This document shows positions 53,495 through 64,000 of a DNA stretch of 64,000 bases, in pieces. The notes beneath the pieces are model-generated. The model was not told where the DNA came from, searched no databases, and saw nothing but the letters and a program-made list of their open reading frames with translations. Positions within the stretch are counted from its first letter, which is position 1, and every line of letters starts with the position of its first letter. This stretch comes from Cytidiella melzeri. Taxonomy: Eukaryota; Basidiomycota; Agaricomycetes; Polyporales; Irpicaceae. The stretch spans positions 248,001-312,000 of the forward strand of contig JABYQR010000009.1 in the NCBI GenBank assembly GCA_022592445.1, given 5' to 3'. Made by a program: the position numbers and the translations under genes.

Positions 53495-56098
53495 TCAAGC
53501 GAATAGAGAGGCATCAAGGCCCTCCGTGAAGTCCAGTAGAACGATTTGTTGATCGTGCGAGACACTAGAATGGATCTGTCAACGACAACCGACGTTGACA
53601 GATGAAATACCTACCTAACAATCCGAGAACAGTCAAACTTGATGTCGAAGATATGGCTGAGATGCAAATTCCTGAACTCCCGGACCATCTTGCCTGTCTT
53701 TGCATCCCAAACTTTGATAGTCCGGTCGTAACTTCCGCTAACAAGACGCCCGCTGAGGGGCTCGTAAGACAATGTGCGCACAAGCGAGACATGTCCAGCA
53801 AGCGTCCGCAAACACTCGCCGGTGGAAGCATCCCACACCTTGATCTTACAGTCATTCGAGCCAGAGATGATAACATCACCCTGCAGATCCACAGTCAATG
53901 GGCCAACCTGACAGTATCGCATCCACGAGGCCAGAGCGCACCTTAAACTCGATGCAAGCGAGACCGCGATCATGGGCTTCGAAGGTGCGTAATCGTTCCC
54001 CTTTCGCGATATCCCACAAGATCATTTTGCCGTCGCCAGAGGCACTGGCAAGCCGGTTGCCTTGCACGCCGACGGCGTTAACTGGTCCTTCATGTCCACG
54101 GAATGATCGATGCAGCTGGAGGGTGTTTCGGTCCCACATAAAGATGTTGGCATCTTTGCCACTAGAACAACACCTCATTCATTGAACGCTGCCATGAGCG
54201 TCATACAGAGAAAGGGACGCACCAGCTGATGATCCAATCTCTTTCGATCCGGAGGTCAAGTACACCACCCGAATGGCCTCTGAGAATACCGCGTAGCTCG
54301 GCGGTAACGACCATGTCATCACCGTCCGCAGCCGGGTGGCAGTAGAGGTCCCATACGCAGACTGAGCAATCACTTGATCCGCTAACCATGAGACCTTTGT
54401 GCCAGCCGTGGGGATCTTGCTCCGCCAATGCGTGTGCGTAATCGAGATCAAAGTCTATTTCGAACTTGAGGCAGAGAACGCTGCCGCGGTGTCCAGAAAA
54501 CGTGGCGAGGCAACGACCCGTCTTCAGACTCCAGACTTTGATGGTACGGTCCCGAGACCCGGTCACAATCTTCGACGAGTCAAACTCGACGCAATAAACA
54601 CTGATAAATATGAAAATTGAGTACTTGACGCAAACTCAACGCAGCTGGACTACACTTGCCTGTCAGAATGCCCCAGTAGTCGTCGTACCCGAGGTTCCCA
54701 AGCAGTCGCGTTCTCTTTATCTTCCACGTCGCCAGCATGGTGTGCAATGCCGCTCCATCGACGGTCGAGATCAGAGCGAGTTTTATAGAGGTCATACCAA
54801 TTCAACTCTAGAGGGGCGATTGTGATTGGTGAACTAGGTTGCGCTTGAGTGTGAGTGTATGCGAATAAAGCAGCCGAGGATGATGTATCTGGCTTGACCC
54901 GTCTGAAATCCACAACCCACCCCTTCTCGCGTTCACGCATGAAAAGAGAATACCAGATGGCATTGTCTAACGCGAGTCGGTTCCAAATACTGATGTATCA
55001 CGCAGTGAGCACTCGACAGCCAGCCAAACAAATCAGTCTTACCGAGACACGCGAGAGCACGCAATGATATCAGAAAGGTCCAAGAAGGTCAATAGATGCA
55101 GGGCAACCTCCTCGGGTATCTGCGCGAGAATGTCTGTATAATGCGAATGTCAGCGTTGTCCTCGTATTCGCATGAGCCGACGAGATGGTGTTTTGAGTAT
55201 ACAATCAGTTCGTTGGTACGTGTCGGCACCATTATGACACACTCGTCGCTGCGCCTTTCTCCAGTGATAATCTCGAAAGCCTCTTAGAGCGTATGAGCCG
55301 TGAGAACTCACCTAAGCCTGCAACGGACCGGACGTCGATGAAACAAGCCTCGTCGTCAATAAGTTCTCCCTCTTCGCCGTCCAGAGGTGGAAGGTTTGTG
55401 TAATCAATGTACCCCTCTCCGCCAAATTCGTTCCACATGTCTGCAGATAAATCGAAACGTCTCTTGCCCTTCTTTCCGGGAGAGGAGTCGCGTAGCACCT
55501 CCCAAATGCGCGGCAGGAGTCCCAGACTCTTTGAACCTTTGATAGAGCCCAAACTGTAGGATCGCATAGTATTGTAAGGAGTGTTTGGATATCCAGAGGA
55601 TGTATAGTAGCCCTGTGGCGTGGAGCGCCTCGATGGCCCAGAGAGGAACGAACATGCTGGCGCCGCATCAGAGAGTGAAGGGCGAGGTTGGTCGAACGTT
55701 GGGTCAACGTTCTCCTTCCATTCTACGAAAGAGTACGTGTCGGTCGAGAAGCTTGGTGAAGGTGAGGGTGGTCGTGTAACCGTTTCTGCGCGTGGAACAG
55801 CACTGAAGGCGCCGTCTACAGCTTCTAGGTCACCATCGGCCAGCATCCTGGCCGCAGTAAGCGCATTCTGAGGCAAGTCTGAGGTGGTAATGAAGGGAGA
55901 CCCAAGAACTGAGGTCAAAAGCCTGTTGAACCGCCTGGGTGACGACGATGCATGATATTGATCCAATTGTGTATAATCCTCGAAGTGAGTCGCATAAGCC
56001 ATACAGTGAAGGGATATATGTGAATGAGAACGAAGCGCGATGTTGAGAGCAGACGATGCTGGTGGGTTGAAGGCAACCAGCTCGGAGCCACCGAGCAT
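53495..56098 (-). CDS. F-box/WD40-repeat protein (SCF ubiquitin-ligase substrate receptor)
   Basis: Seven exons: 56098-55312, 55133-55043, 54989-54660, 54600-54223, 54161-53942, 53907-53615, 53564-53495; 722 residues, phase kept. A later in-frame ATG (56002, MAYATHFEDYTQ) may be the real start. The N-terminal ~260 residues are disordered. The F-box (DILAQIPEEVALHLLTFLDL, about 264-300) would bind Skp1. About residues 395-720 form WD40 repeats ('SSKIVTGSRDRTIKVWSLKT', 'ISGSNDCKIKVWDASTGECL', 'LVSGSYDRTIKVWDAKTGKM') that would hold a phosphorylated substrate. Architecture is that of the Cdc4/Met30/beta-TrCP class; I cannot say which orthologue. The third intron uses a GC donor (AG|GCAAGT) and the fifth is only 34 nt. 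Confidence 0.92.
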
Positions 56099-56122
56099 CT
56101 GTCTCTCTAATTCGGGCTACAT

Positions 56123-56132
56123 GTCACGTGAC
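56123..56132. promoter_or_regulatory. GTCACGTGAC palindrome upstream of the F-box gene
   Basis: Perfect 10-bp palindrome containing CACGTG, 25 bp before the first ATG. This matches the Cbf1-type bHLH site, which in yeast sulfur-pathway promoters recruits Met4, the substrate of Met30. Relevance here is inference. Confidence 0.4.
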
Positions 56133-57729
56133 TGTGACGTTCGGTTCGTTTTCCTTAGATCTAAGGATTTGATCAAGTTCAGTCCGACCCTCCTTGAGCG
56201 TGCAGCAGTGCCTTCAGCTGTGTTACCCATTTGACGCGACACGGAATGCAAAACTACACACAAAACCAGTTGTCTGTTCCGTGCTGATAAACTATAAATA
56301 CGATACGTATGGTTTGGGATCTTTGCCTCCCACTGCGGGGCCAAAGCAACCGGTCAGTTACACCCATATCTCCCATGTCCACATACTTACTCAAGTTGAG
56401 AGATGGCCGTCGTATTCCACAGGTTTAAAGACAACGAATCTCGGCTGGTACTCAGCTCTGCGACGAGCGCACAGCAGGCTGGAACGCCTGTACCACAACA
56501 GTCCTCTACAATCTACCAGACGTCTTAGGGAAAGCGAGAGTACCTTCAGCAGATGTGCCTCCATCGAGTTGGCTGCAATACCTAGTGTTTGCGTCTGCTC
56601 CTGCATGTCATAAAAGGGTGGGAGGCTCAGCATTCCGGGGGCACGCCAGAATACTCACGTTGCCTGCGCTCAGGGACACAAATAGCCGGACTATAAGACT
56701 CTCGCTGCTTCCATCTGCAAGTGTCTGCTGCGCTCTATCAGTGGTTTGCACCGCCGCCGTCGATATTCATACAGCAGAGCAAACAACAAAGCCTGCCCAC
56801 TCACCGATCATTCCTTTCACCGCGAGCACCCATGGACTTACCTTCCACTATCGTGCGTCAGGCAACGCAGGTAGGGAATGACTACAGGCTCACGCACACA
56901 ATGTATTGCACGTATGTTCCTGTGAAAATGGACTCACGCAGCGAACAAGGCGCGTCTCTGACCTGTCTCGCGTACATTTTTGTATGTGTCCGTCTTTTCG
57001 CGATGCCCTTTTACGCTAACCTGAACACTCGTCCTCACGTTGTATGGTGAGGTTCAATTTACATCTGCAACGCATGGCATGACACTGACCATAGTGACAC
57101 AGGTACAATTCATGTTGGGAGATTACCCACGAGGGCAAGTATGATTTTTGTGGGTAGTACGTCCATGGCATTCCTCATTTAGCATTCGATTGCGCTTATC
57201 TCTTTGTACTATGGAGAATCGCTGCCAGATGTAAGTCTATCTTCGGTCGTCACAGCACCTGTCTTTGCTGAGACCCTACTCTTCCTTCGAAGGGCAGTCA
57301 ACATTGTGTGAGTGCTTGCCATTTGCAATGCTGGATGATCACTGAGGTGTCGTAGGATATCTACTGCCTGTAAGTTTGGATTGAGGAAGCGACCAAAATT
57401 CAGTGACAAATCGCACACCGTTCTCCAACTTGCGTTATCTATCCAACAAGGTGCGTACCGGCGTTGCCAATGACACATTACTCAAATCAGACAATGATGT
57501 TCGTCCGCGTTTACGAACTCTTAGCTGCACACTGAGGTGCAGGAATCAGCATCAGTATTGCGGAGAGGACAAGGAAGCTTCCCGACGAGCTGGAAGCAGC
57601 CGCAGTACAATCCTATGGGATATAACGTCGCCCCGAAACGTAGTATGTGCATCCACGGTTTTTGTATACAAGTCAGCAGTCCCAATCGTCGTCACAGTCG
57701 TTGCATGTAGTTCAAGAAAGAGTCCGAGC
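56133..57729. other. Long stretch without a supported gene
   Basis: Only short overlapping frames. A plus segment at about 56832-56900 (MDLPSTIVRQATQVGNDYRL) could be the first exon of another membrane-protein gene, but no downstream exons fit. Possibly a decayed DUF6533-type paralogue. Confidence 0.4.
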
Positions 57730-59109
57730 TTAACCCCATATCGCCTCTGCATCAACCTCGCGTGGTCCTCTCTGCCTCGGCGCACCAGATTCCTCCTCTT
57801 CGTCTGGCGGTAACTGTATGTGACCGTTCTCTTCACCTCCGCCTCTTAATTTCAACCAGAGCCACGAGGCAACGAGACCAATCGGATGGAGGATGGTGAA
57901 CGCAATCACCACAACCTGCAACGCAGAGGGACGTCATCGATGAGAAGAAGTCATTCGGAACTGACAGAAAAACGACATACCCAGACGGGGAATGGCTTTG
58001 GATCCAGACTCCATAGGCTGGCGCATATCCAAGTAGCGGCCACGCACCACACAATATCACGTCGGAGAACGACGATGATAAAACCTATCAAAACAAAAGA
58101 TTACTAAAGACCCCCAGATAGGAGGAACTATTTCCGACCTAAAAGGTTTGCAGTGAGCACAACGATGAACCCTGCCCATTGATGACGGCCATAGTGTTGC
58201 GGTTCTCCTGGAGACCACGTCCAGCCGAGGGTTATGCTGTTGTTCGCGTTGGATTGTACTACGCATGGAGAGATAGCTCAGTCACGTACAAGAGACTAAA
58301 CCAGAACAAGGCATTAAGTGGCAGAATCAGGAATGCACGCATGGGAGCATGTATTAACGCGATGTCGAGAGGCCTGTGATAGTGATGGTGAGTTAGGTAT
58401 GCAAGGATCATTCGAAAGACTCACCTTTCGCGGGTAGGCGCATGGTAAATGAGTAGAACGACGTTAGCATAGATGAGGAAGACGAGCATAATTCCTAGGA
58501 GGATTGTCGATACAAGGAATGCTTGAAATAACTGTTGAGAGAAATCAGGTCTGTGAACGCCGTTATGCACCGTAGATGATCTCACCCAAGCAATAGCCCA
58601 TCCTGCCATTAGCCAGTTGCAAAACACGAGGGGTAGGCCGACACCTTTTACTAGGGTTCTCTGTAAAGCTCTGAGCAAGTTGTGACGTTCGCGCGTAAAA
58701 GTAGTACCTTGGTCTCAGGCTTCCTTGCCGTAACAAGCAGTACGCAATAGCCGATTTGCCCAAGATATAGCATGACAATATACACTGCTATCATGCTAGG
58801 TTTGGGAGCAATTGACGCAGGGTACAAGTTTGCTATTGTGCCTGTGTTGCAGAGTATCAGCTTCGAGCTTCTGTCCGCGCGCGAATGCAGGACATACCAA
58901 GGTTTGGACTAACGACCAATGTAGAGACCATGACGGTCGCAATGTTGATGAGCAGCGACAGCGGTGTCAACACCTGCAGCCTACACTCAACATTCAGATC
59001 TAACAGTTTTGTGCTGTTACTCTAGCTGCTGTCGGAGGACTCACCGTATGAGCTTGAGGTAGTCACGCACCATTGGGTGACTTGTGTCCAGAGGTAAGTC
59101 GTCCATCAT
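57730..59109 (-). CDS. Polytopic membrane protein, family uncertain
   Basis: Multi-exon gene. Start ATG at 59109; first exon to 59045, then exons joined in frame as 'MVRDYLKLIR-LQVLTPLSLL', 'STLVVSPNL-GTIANLYPAS' and 'TARKPETK-RTLVKGVGLPL'. Hydrophobic segments: LTPLSLLINIATVMVSTLVV, 'MIAVYIVMLYLGQIGYCVLL', 'GLPLVFCNWLMAGWAIAW', 'VSTILLGIMLVFLIYANVVL', 'AFLILPLNALFWFSL', one near 58180, 'DIVWCVAATWICASLW' and 'VIAFTILHPIGLVASWLWL'. The C-terminus is acidic and cytosolic-looking ('PPDEEEESGAPRQRG'), ending at 57730. The architecture suggests a DUF1774-like fungal membrane protein, but this is a guess. The splice near 58260 is unresolved. Confidence 0.7.
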
Positions 59110-59732
59110 TCCTGAAACGAACCGTAGTGGACGTTGAGGTTAACGAGTGAAATGGTGTCGACGCCGCCAACACGCTGAGTATGCTCAGTGGATGATGATG
59201 TCACGAATTTGTCAATAGCGCCGACCGCGCCGACATCCGGGGGGCGGGAGTTTCGGGAGGCGCATCAGATGGCCCTCAGGCAGACTTGAAATGTGGCCAC
59301 CAACTGAAAAGTCAATAAGACACTCAGATAGGCGTGTATAGTAGCCGCAGACTCATTTCTAAGCATATCCACCCAGAGACCGTGATTTTTACGAAGCTGC
59401 TCGCGTAGAGTCGACATCAACTGTGGACGGGTCACCTGTCTGCTAAGTGGCTGTGGTGGAAAGTCCACCCCTGGTCGAGCCCTGAGACTATCGCGACTGT
59501 AGCGTTTCAACACCGCCCGTATTATCTATGGCACATTCAATGCTGATCAGGGTCATTAGCAGCTAACTCTTATGTGGTCACTTAAAAATGATGTTTCAGA
59601 TCAATTCCTTGTGCTCCGGAGCCTGAGAGAACGTGGATTTCAACATTTGATTTGAAGTGCATCCTTCATCTCGACCATCACCACAGTCGTTTCCTAGTAT
59701 AACGTTGAGATGCCCTGGGAGGACCCTTTGGC
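59110..59732. other. Intergenic spacer between divergent membrane-protein genes
   Basis: Holds both promoters. An 82-codon minus frame at 59265-59513, ending in a hydrophobic segment (IHAYLSVLLTFQLVATFQVC), might be a remnant of a membrane protein; not supported further. Confidence 0.45.
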
Positions 59733-61497
59733 ATGGACGAAAACCCCATTCAAGTAGCCAGCGATGTCCGCTTTACTGTGAGTCTCTGGCGTGAGTGCGG
59801 TTTGACTAGTACTACTGTTACCTTTACGACTCCGCTAAGGATATGCGTTGCAGATGCTACCATGGCTGTATTGCTCTACGACTACCGTAAGTTCTGTTGT
59901 TAGTAATCGACGTGGCTCTCGATCTCACACCGAGGCCACGTACTAGTTCTCACAATTTCATCCGAGGTTGGTCGTTGTCCGAGGTTTTTGAACCTATCAA
60001 ACACCGCTCATGTGTCGCATATAGGTCGAGTTAATATGGGAGAGACATTGGCGGTGGTCGTCGTTCTTATTCTATGCGGTACGAGCTTCTTTGCTGCTGT
60101 GCTTCTATAAAGTCTTATCATGTTGTTCACATAGAATCGGTATTGGCCGTACGTCCATCCAGTTGTGTTCTCTCAGGCAGGCTTCATGAATGTGCTCACG
60201 TACAAGTAGCATTCTGATTATTGTGTGAGTCATTCACCATCTCCAAATATTCGAGATGAACTTATTTATCTCTGCTGTTCGCTTCCTCAGCGCAGTCAAT
60301 GCCAGTGCGTGACATCTGTAATACCCGGCATGTTACGTGTTTAATACGTGGTCTACTTGACAGGCTCAAACCTCCCAGGAGAACATACTCTCGCAAGTCA
60401 TCCAAAACTCATTCCGTGTTCTTTTCCACTGAGACCCCTACCTTTGCCCAGTTGTACGAAATAAATGCTGGAGTTTGTTCTTGCGCTTGCGCTAATAGTC
60501 AAACCTAGATGCCGCGCGACATATTATTGGTATTGCTATGCCTGCGTGGTGACCCAGTTGACGAATGGCTGTGAGTGACTGTTGTCGTACTCTTTAGTTC
60601 CTTAGCTTACTCACTGTGCTCGATTACCCAGTAATTCTTACTCTACGTGTTGTTGCACTGTTCGACCGGAATAAAGCGCTACTCTGGGTTCTCTGTCTAC
60701 TCTTGGGGTCGATGGTGGCGTGCCAGTTTTTTCTGGTGTCATTGACCATCCCCAAATTATCTCGTATGTCTCAGCTCATCCGCCTTGAACCTGTCTCTCA
60801 CGCAACACCTTTAGCGGTCGTTTTTACCCAGGCTCTCATTCCGAGCTGCGTTCCTCAGGAGCTGTCACGAGAAGCAGTTTATTACTGGATATTTACCCTC
60901 TTAGTTGAGAGTGTCCTGTTCTTCTTGGTATGTCTGAAGCTCGTGCAGACACTCATGGGAGGCGAGAGCACGCCTGGATTGCTTGCAATTCTTATTCGCG
61001 ATTCGTCGCTAGCGTATGGTGGCGCGCTTGTGTTTCTCCTGCTCAATGCTGTAGTCTATGCAACCTACCGAGTAAGTAGTTGGCTTTATATCGCGACTGC
61101 GATCTCCCTGCAATTCGATGTGCTGACGACATATGACGCTTTTCTAGAAATCGCTATATGTTACATTCACAATGTGAGTAGATCTTTTTCTCATTATCGT
61201 TGCTTGCATGTCGAACAGGTGTACTACAGAACCGTCCCCGGGTCGCAGTGCATTATCGGAAGCCGCATGATGGTGTGTCGCACACTCTTGCATCAATCAT
61301 ACCTCTCTAAATCTCTATAGCTCAACATCCGTGAAGTCGCGCGTCGACGGGCAATGAGATCCGAAGGCGATATTGTGACCCCCCACGTACTTATCACAGA
61401 CACAGATACGTATGAGCTGCAGGAGAGAACCGTGTTCGTGTGTCCTGTTACAGAGGAGCAGGAGAGTCAGCGAGTGGGTTCAGGAGACGCTAATTAG
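59733..61497 (+). CDS. DUF6533-family seven-TM-like membrane protein
   Basis: Multi-exon gene. First exons 59733-59790, 59854-59886, 59947-59966, 60025-60078 and from 60135 join in phase to give HATMAVLLYDYLLTISSE, then 'EVELIWERHWRWSSFLFYAN' and RYWPYVHPVV. This is the N-terminal DUF6533 pattern (YDYLLT...EVE.IW...NRY). The large exon from about 60616 has 'LTLRVVALFDRNKALLWVLC', a long loop, 'IFTLLVESVLFFLVCLKLVQ' and 'LLAILIRDSSLAYGGALVFL'. After another intron comes GSRMM, then LNIREVARRRAMRSEG and the stop at 61497. Agaricomycetes have many such proteins; their function is unknown. Exons between 60180 and 60600 are not resolved. Confidence 0.85.
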
Positions 61498-62076
61498 GGC
61501 AATCATACATTGTGGCTAGTGACTGGCAAACACAGACTGCGGTCCTGTGGTCGTATATACTACAGCCAGGTAAAAATACATATATCAAGTATTCAGTTTG
61601 ATTCAAAGTCGCATTGACGAATGAATTCTTTTTTTTTTATTTTTATTATCTAAGTTTATAAAGGTCCGTGCGTAACGTAGTTACATGTGAGACCATATTC
61701 CGAAACCATGAAACGGCTGCCAGCGCCCGCCTCGATTGTGGGTTGTTTTATACAGTCCTCGGATGAGTGGTGTGGACCGGACAGCGAGGCAGTGGTGTTC
61801 AGGCACCGCCCAAGTGTCACAACCTATACTTGGCAGAGACAGAAAGGGAGACATAGACCCCCGGCCCCATGTTGGCCTGCGGCTGCGAGTGCCCGCTGCA
61901 ACTGCTACTTTCTGACGGTTTTTTCAGGACGGTTGAATGTGGTATGTCCTAGGCCTGATGACTTAGCCCCGTCTAAGCGCGTTGTCGCTACTACGCAGAA
62001 AGAGAAAATAACCCCCCCTCCGTTGAAGAAACAAAACCTGTACCAACATGCCAGGTCATGGCACACAAAAGCCCTT
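61498..62076 (-). other. 3' UTR and poly(A) end of the LINE-type element
   Basis: The T-run at about 61629-61638 followed by TTTTTATTATC is, on the minus strand, an A-rich tail that fits the 3' end of the retrotransposon to the right. 61498-61628 is the 3' flank of the DUF6533 gene. Plus frames here are shadows. Confidence 0.6.
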
Positions 62077-64000
62077 TCACTCACTTGGGTGAAGGGTTCC
62101 TTCGCCGGATGCAGGGTAGAGAACACCCCAGCCCGCATCCGTGGGTTCCCCCCAAGCCAAACGTCCTGCCTGACTGGGGTTCACCCGCCACCGCGTAGAT
62201 TCCGACAACAAGGGGTCGACCTCGCCACCGTCCTCATGATGACCATAGCGTCTCGAATTGGAATCACGGTTTGCCACGGGAAGGCGAAACTCATCCTCTC
62301 CGAAATCCAGCGCATCCGCTGGCATTCCATTAGCAAGGTATTGCCGCTCCCTCTGCGGCCCCCACCAACTGGAGTGTGGAGATTTAAACTCCAAGTCGTC
62401 TGTTAGGTTTTTGAAAAACCATTTGACGAACTTTGCCCGGTCCTCCTCTGACCTAGCATTGGCCTCAGCTTCCGCTTTGGCATGGTGATCATCCGCCGGA
62501 ATATGTTTCTCCTTTGGCGTCTTCACCTTCAATATTGGGTCACTCCTCTGCTCCTCAGAAGCCTCCCCTTTGTGTATGAGCGTTCTTATGGTCCACTCAT
62601 GGCCTGACCTCCACACCTCACGCATAAACTTCCGGTGGGATTTGGGGCTGTAATCGATTGGTTTCCACTTGGTATGGGCACCAAACACGGTTTGTTTAAG
62701 TATTGTTTCGGCCCATACTCGTGTTACCGCGTAGGAGTTGAAACAATTTGCAGCTAAATCTGAGGTTCTCGTTTCCACCAGATTAGCCCATTCAAAAGTT
62801 CCTGCCATGGGGTTCATGATCAAGAACACAAGGAGTTCGTTTTGCCCAAACGACTGTGTGCAGTTTTGGAAATCTGCAGAATCCATACTCGCAAGAGCTG
62901 CTAGCTCCTCTTGGTTGTATGGGTCAGGTGGTCTCCAAGCACGGTACCACAAAAGACACTCATCCAGCAGATGCTTTCGAGTTTCAATAGCGCCACACGC
63001 ACATTCCGTGGGGCCCTCCAGGTGAAATCTGTCACGGAACTCGCCAATAGGCATGTGTCCTGAGATGAGACGTGTAGCAGCAGCATATTCCGCCACACCC
63101 ACTGTATTATCAGGCTTATCAACATTATACAACGCTGACTGAGCTCCGCCAAGGTTTTTCAACCACCAATGCCGTTTGGCCACTGATGTCACTCCCTTGA
63201 ATTCCGACGTTTTAATAACGTTGCTGTGCCCTTTGTAATCAAAGTCTTTCATAAGACGATGCCACCGTTTAATAGCCATTGCATCTTTGTCTTGACGTGC
63301 CACACTCCACGAGGTAAATCTCGGTTGTGGTTTTTCTGTAGCCTCTTTGGCAAATTTGTCCATGTCCTCGTTGAGTGCGAGGCCAATGTGACTTGGTACC
63401 CAATGCAGCCCCACATAGCGTGCAGGGTTTGCGCTCAAGAAGTCTCGCACCCTTCGGCACGCTACCAAACGCATCATCTGTCCTGGGCCAACATTTGGCT
63501 TCAGGATGGATTGCAATGCAGACTTATTGTCAGCAAAGAGGTGGATTTCAGTGATACTATCAGGAATGTTTGTGACAGCATCGCTAATACCCATAGCAAG
63601 AGCGCAAATTTCAGCGTCATATACGCCAGAATTGCCCATAGGGGTGTGTTTCCTAGTAAGAGTCACACCCATGTGTCGAGTAGTCCAGGCCGCTCCTGAC
63701 TTGCGTCTTTTTGCAGACCCATCCCATATAAGAGATCCGTCAGTCCAAACTGAACGAATGTCTTCATTATTTTCCGTGAACTCAATTCGAGGTTTCAAAT
63801 CCCCATCCACCCACGACTTAAAATCGTTGGAGGATTTGGTTGGCGCGTCCACGAAGAACTTGATTCTGTCCTGGAACTCATCTAGAATGCGTTTACCAGG
63901 CCAGTTTTCAACATCAACAGGATCAAAGGCTTCGTCTGAAGTCATCCCTATTCTATGGATGTGCGCCAAAGGCGAATCCACTTTATATCGTCGTGCCCCC
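62077..64000 (-). CDS. LINE-type retrotransposon ORF2, C-terminal part with RNase H (partial)
   Basis: At least 634 codons, open to the window edge (start not seen). An RNase H domain is clear: VWTDGSLIWDG (first Asp), DAEICALAMGI (Glu), LFADNKSALQS (Asp) and 'HWVPSHIGLALNEDMDKFA' (His, Asp). Downstream is a Cys/His cluster, 'ECACGAIETRKHLLDECLLW' (C-x-C...H...C), as in the zinc-binding end of fungal LINEs with RNase H. The last ~250 residues are charged and unrecognised. RT and endonuclease should lie beyond 64000. No stop is visible in the part seen, so it may be intact. Confidence 0.8.
   Translation of the reverse strand, partial: GARRYKVDSPLAHIHRIGMTSDEAFDPVDVENWPGKRILDEFQDRIKFFVDAPTKSSNDFKSWVDGDLKPRIEFTENNEDIRSVWTDGSLIWDGSAKRRKSGAAWTTRHMGVTLTRKHTPMGNSGVYDAEICALAMGISDAVTNIPDSITEIHLFADNKSALQSILKPNVGPGQMMRLVACRRVRDFLSANPARYVGLHWVPSHIGLALNEDMDKFAKEATEKPQPRFTSWSVARQDKDAMAIKRWHRLMKDFDYKGHSNVIKTSEFKGVTSVAKRHWWLKNLGGAQSALYNVDKPDNTVGVAEYAAATRLISGHMPIGEFRDRFHLEGPTECACGAIETRKHLLDECLLWYRAWRPPDPYNQEELAALASMDSADFQNCTQSFGQNELLVFLIMNPMAGTFEWANLVETRTSDLAANCFNSYAVTRVWAETILKQTVFGAHTKWKPIDYSPKSHRKFMREVWRSGHEWTIRTLIHKGEASEEQRSDPILKVKTPKEKHIPADDHHAKAEAEANARSEEDRAKFVKWFFKNLTDDLEFKSPHSSWWGPQRERQYLANGMPADALDFGEDEFRLPVANRDSNSRRYGHHEDGGEVDPLLSESTRWRVNPSQAGRLAWGEPTDAGWGVLYPASGEGTLHPSE

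Noticed and set aside
61687..62406. 239-codon plus frame
   Set aside because: Overlaps the LINE ORF end and its 3' UTR on the other strand, with no domain.
1..64000. CRISPR arrays, operons, riboswitches
   Set aside because: Eukaryotic sequence with spliceosomal introns; no direct-repeat/spacer arrays were seen, and the only regular array is the satellite at 40.2-42.2 kb.

Overview
The window looks like nuclear DNA of an Agaricomycete (mushroom-forming basidiomycete). The evidence is many short spliceosomal introns of about 45-90 nt, a DUF6533-type membrane protein gene (a family that is very large in Agaricomycetes), chromodomain Ty3/gypsy and Ty1/copia elements of fungal type, and single-copy eukaryotic genes (cohesin SA/STAG subunit, threonine synthase, F-box/WD40 protein). 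No prokaryotic or viral gene set was seen.

Layout. 1-4.3 kb: the 5' end of a minus-strand Ty3/gypsy element (gypsy-1), whose gag is split by copy 1 of a ~1.85 kb repeat family carrying its own TATA box and a 175-codon Cys/His-rich ORF. 4.3-5.45 kb: repeat-rich noncoding DNA. 5.45-15.7 kb: a transposon nest. A decayed repeat copy holds a second copy, which itself holds a solo LTR (exact 5-bp target duplication) and a 7.1 kb gypsy-2 chromovirus (exact 5-bp target duplication). 15.7-18.8 kb: an LTR relic, a tRNA-Ala(TGC) gene with a short intron, and a patch of gene relics. 18.8-30.5 kb: a gene-rich block with an ECM11-like gene (minus), the cohesin SA/Scc3 gene (plus, 12 exons) and a 1,476-residue Ser-rich coiled-coil gene (minus). 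30.9-31.9 kb: a small secreted-protein gene plus a copied 3' end of threonine synthase. 31.97-39.87 kb: copia-1 (dead), split by another repeat copy that is in turn split by a second solo LTR. 40.2-42.2 kb: a nine-unit satellite with a 928-bp higher-order period. 44.1-49.7 kb: a small inverted-repeat element split by copia-2, whose two LTRs are identical. 50.2-56.1 kb: the second secreted-protein gene, threonine synthase and an F-box/WD40 gene. 57.7-61.5 kb: two polytopic membrane-protein genes. 61.6-64 kb: the 3' end of a LINE-type element running off the window.

How the parts relate. The ECM11-like and cohesin genes are divergent, and their 208-bp intergenic gap carries two perfect ACGCGT boxes, the site used by MBF-type cell-cycle factors; shared S-phase or meiotic control is an inference. 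The secreted-protein gene and the threonine synthase 3' end occur together twice in the same order, 20 kb apart, so that block was duplicated.

The least familiar item is the ~1.85 kb repeat family: promoter plus conserved Cys/His ORF, found inside a gypsy gag, a copia integrase and itself. Next are the young copia-2 element, with a candidate spliceosomal intron in pol and a frame junction shared with copia-1, and the high-identity threonine synthase fragment between diverged flanks.
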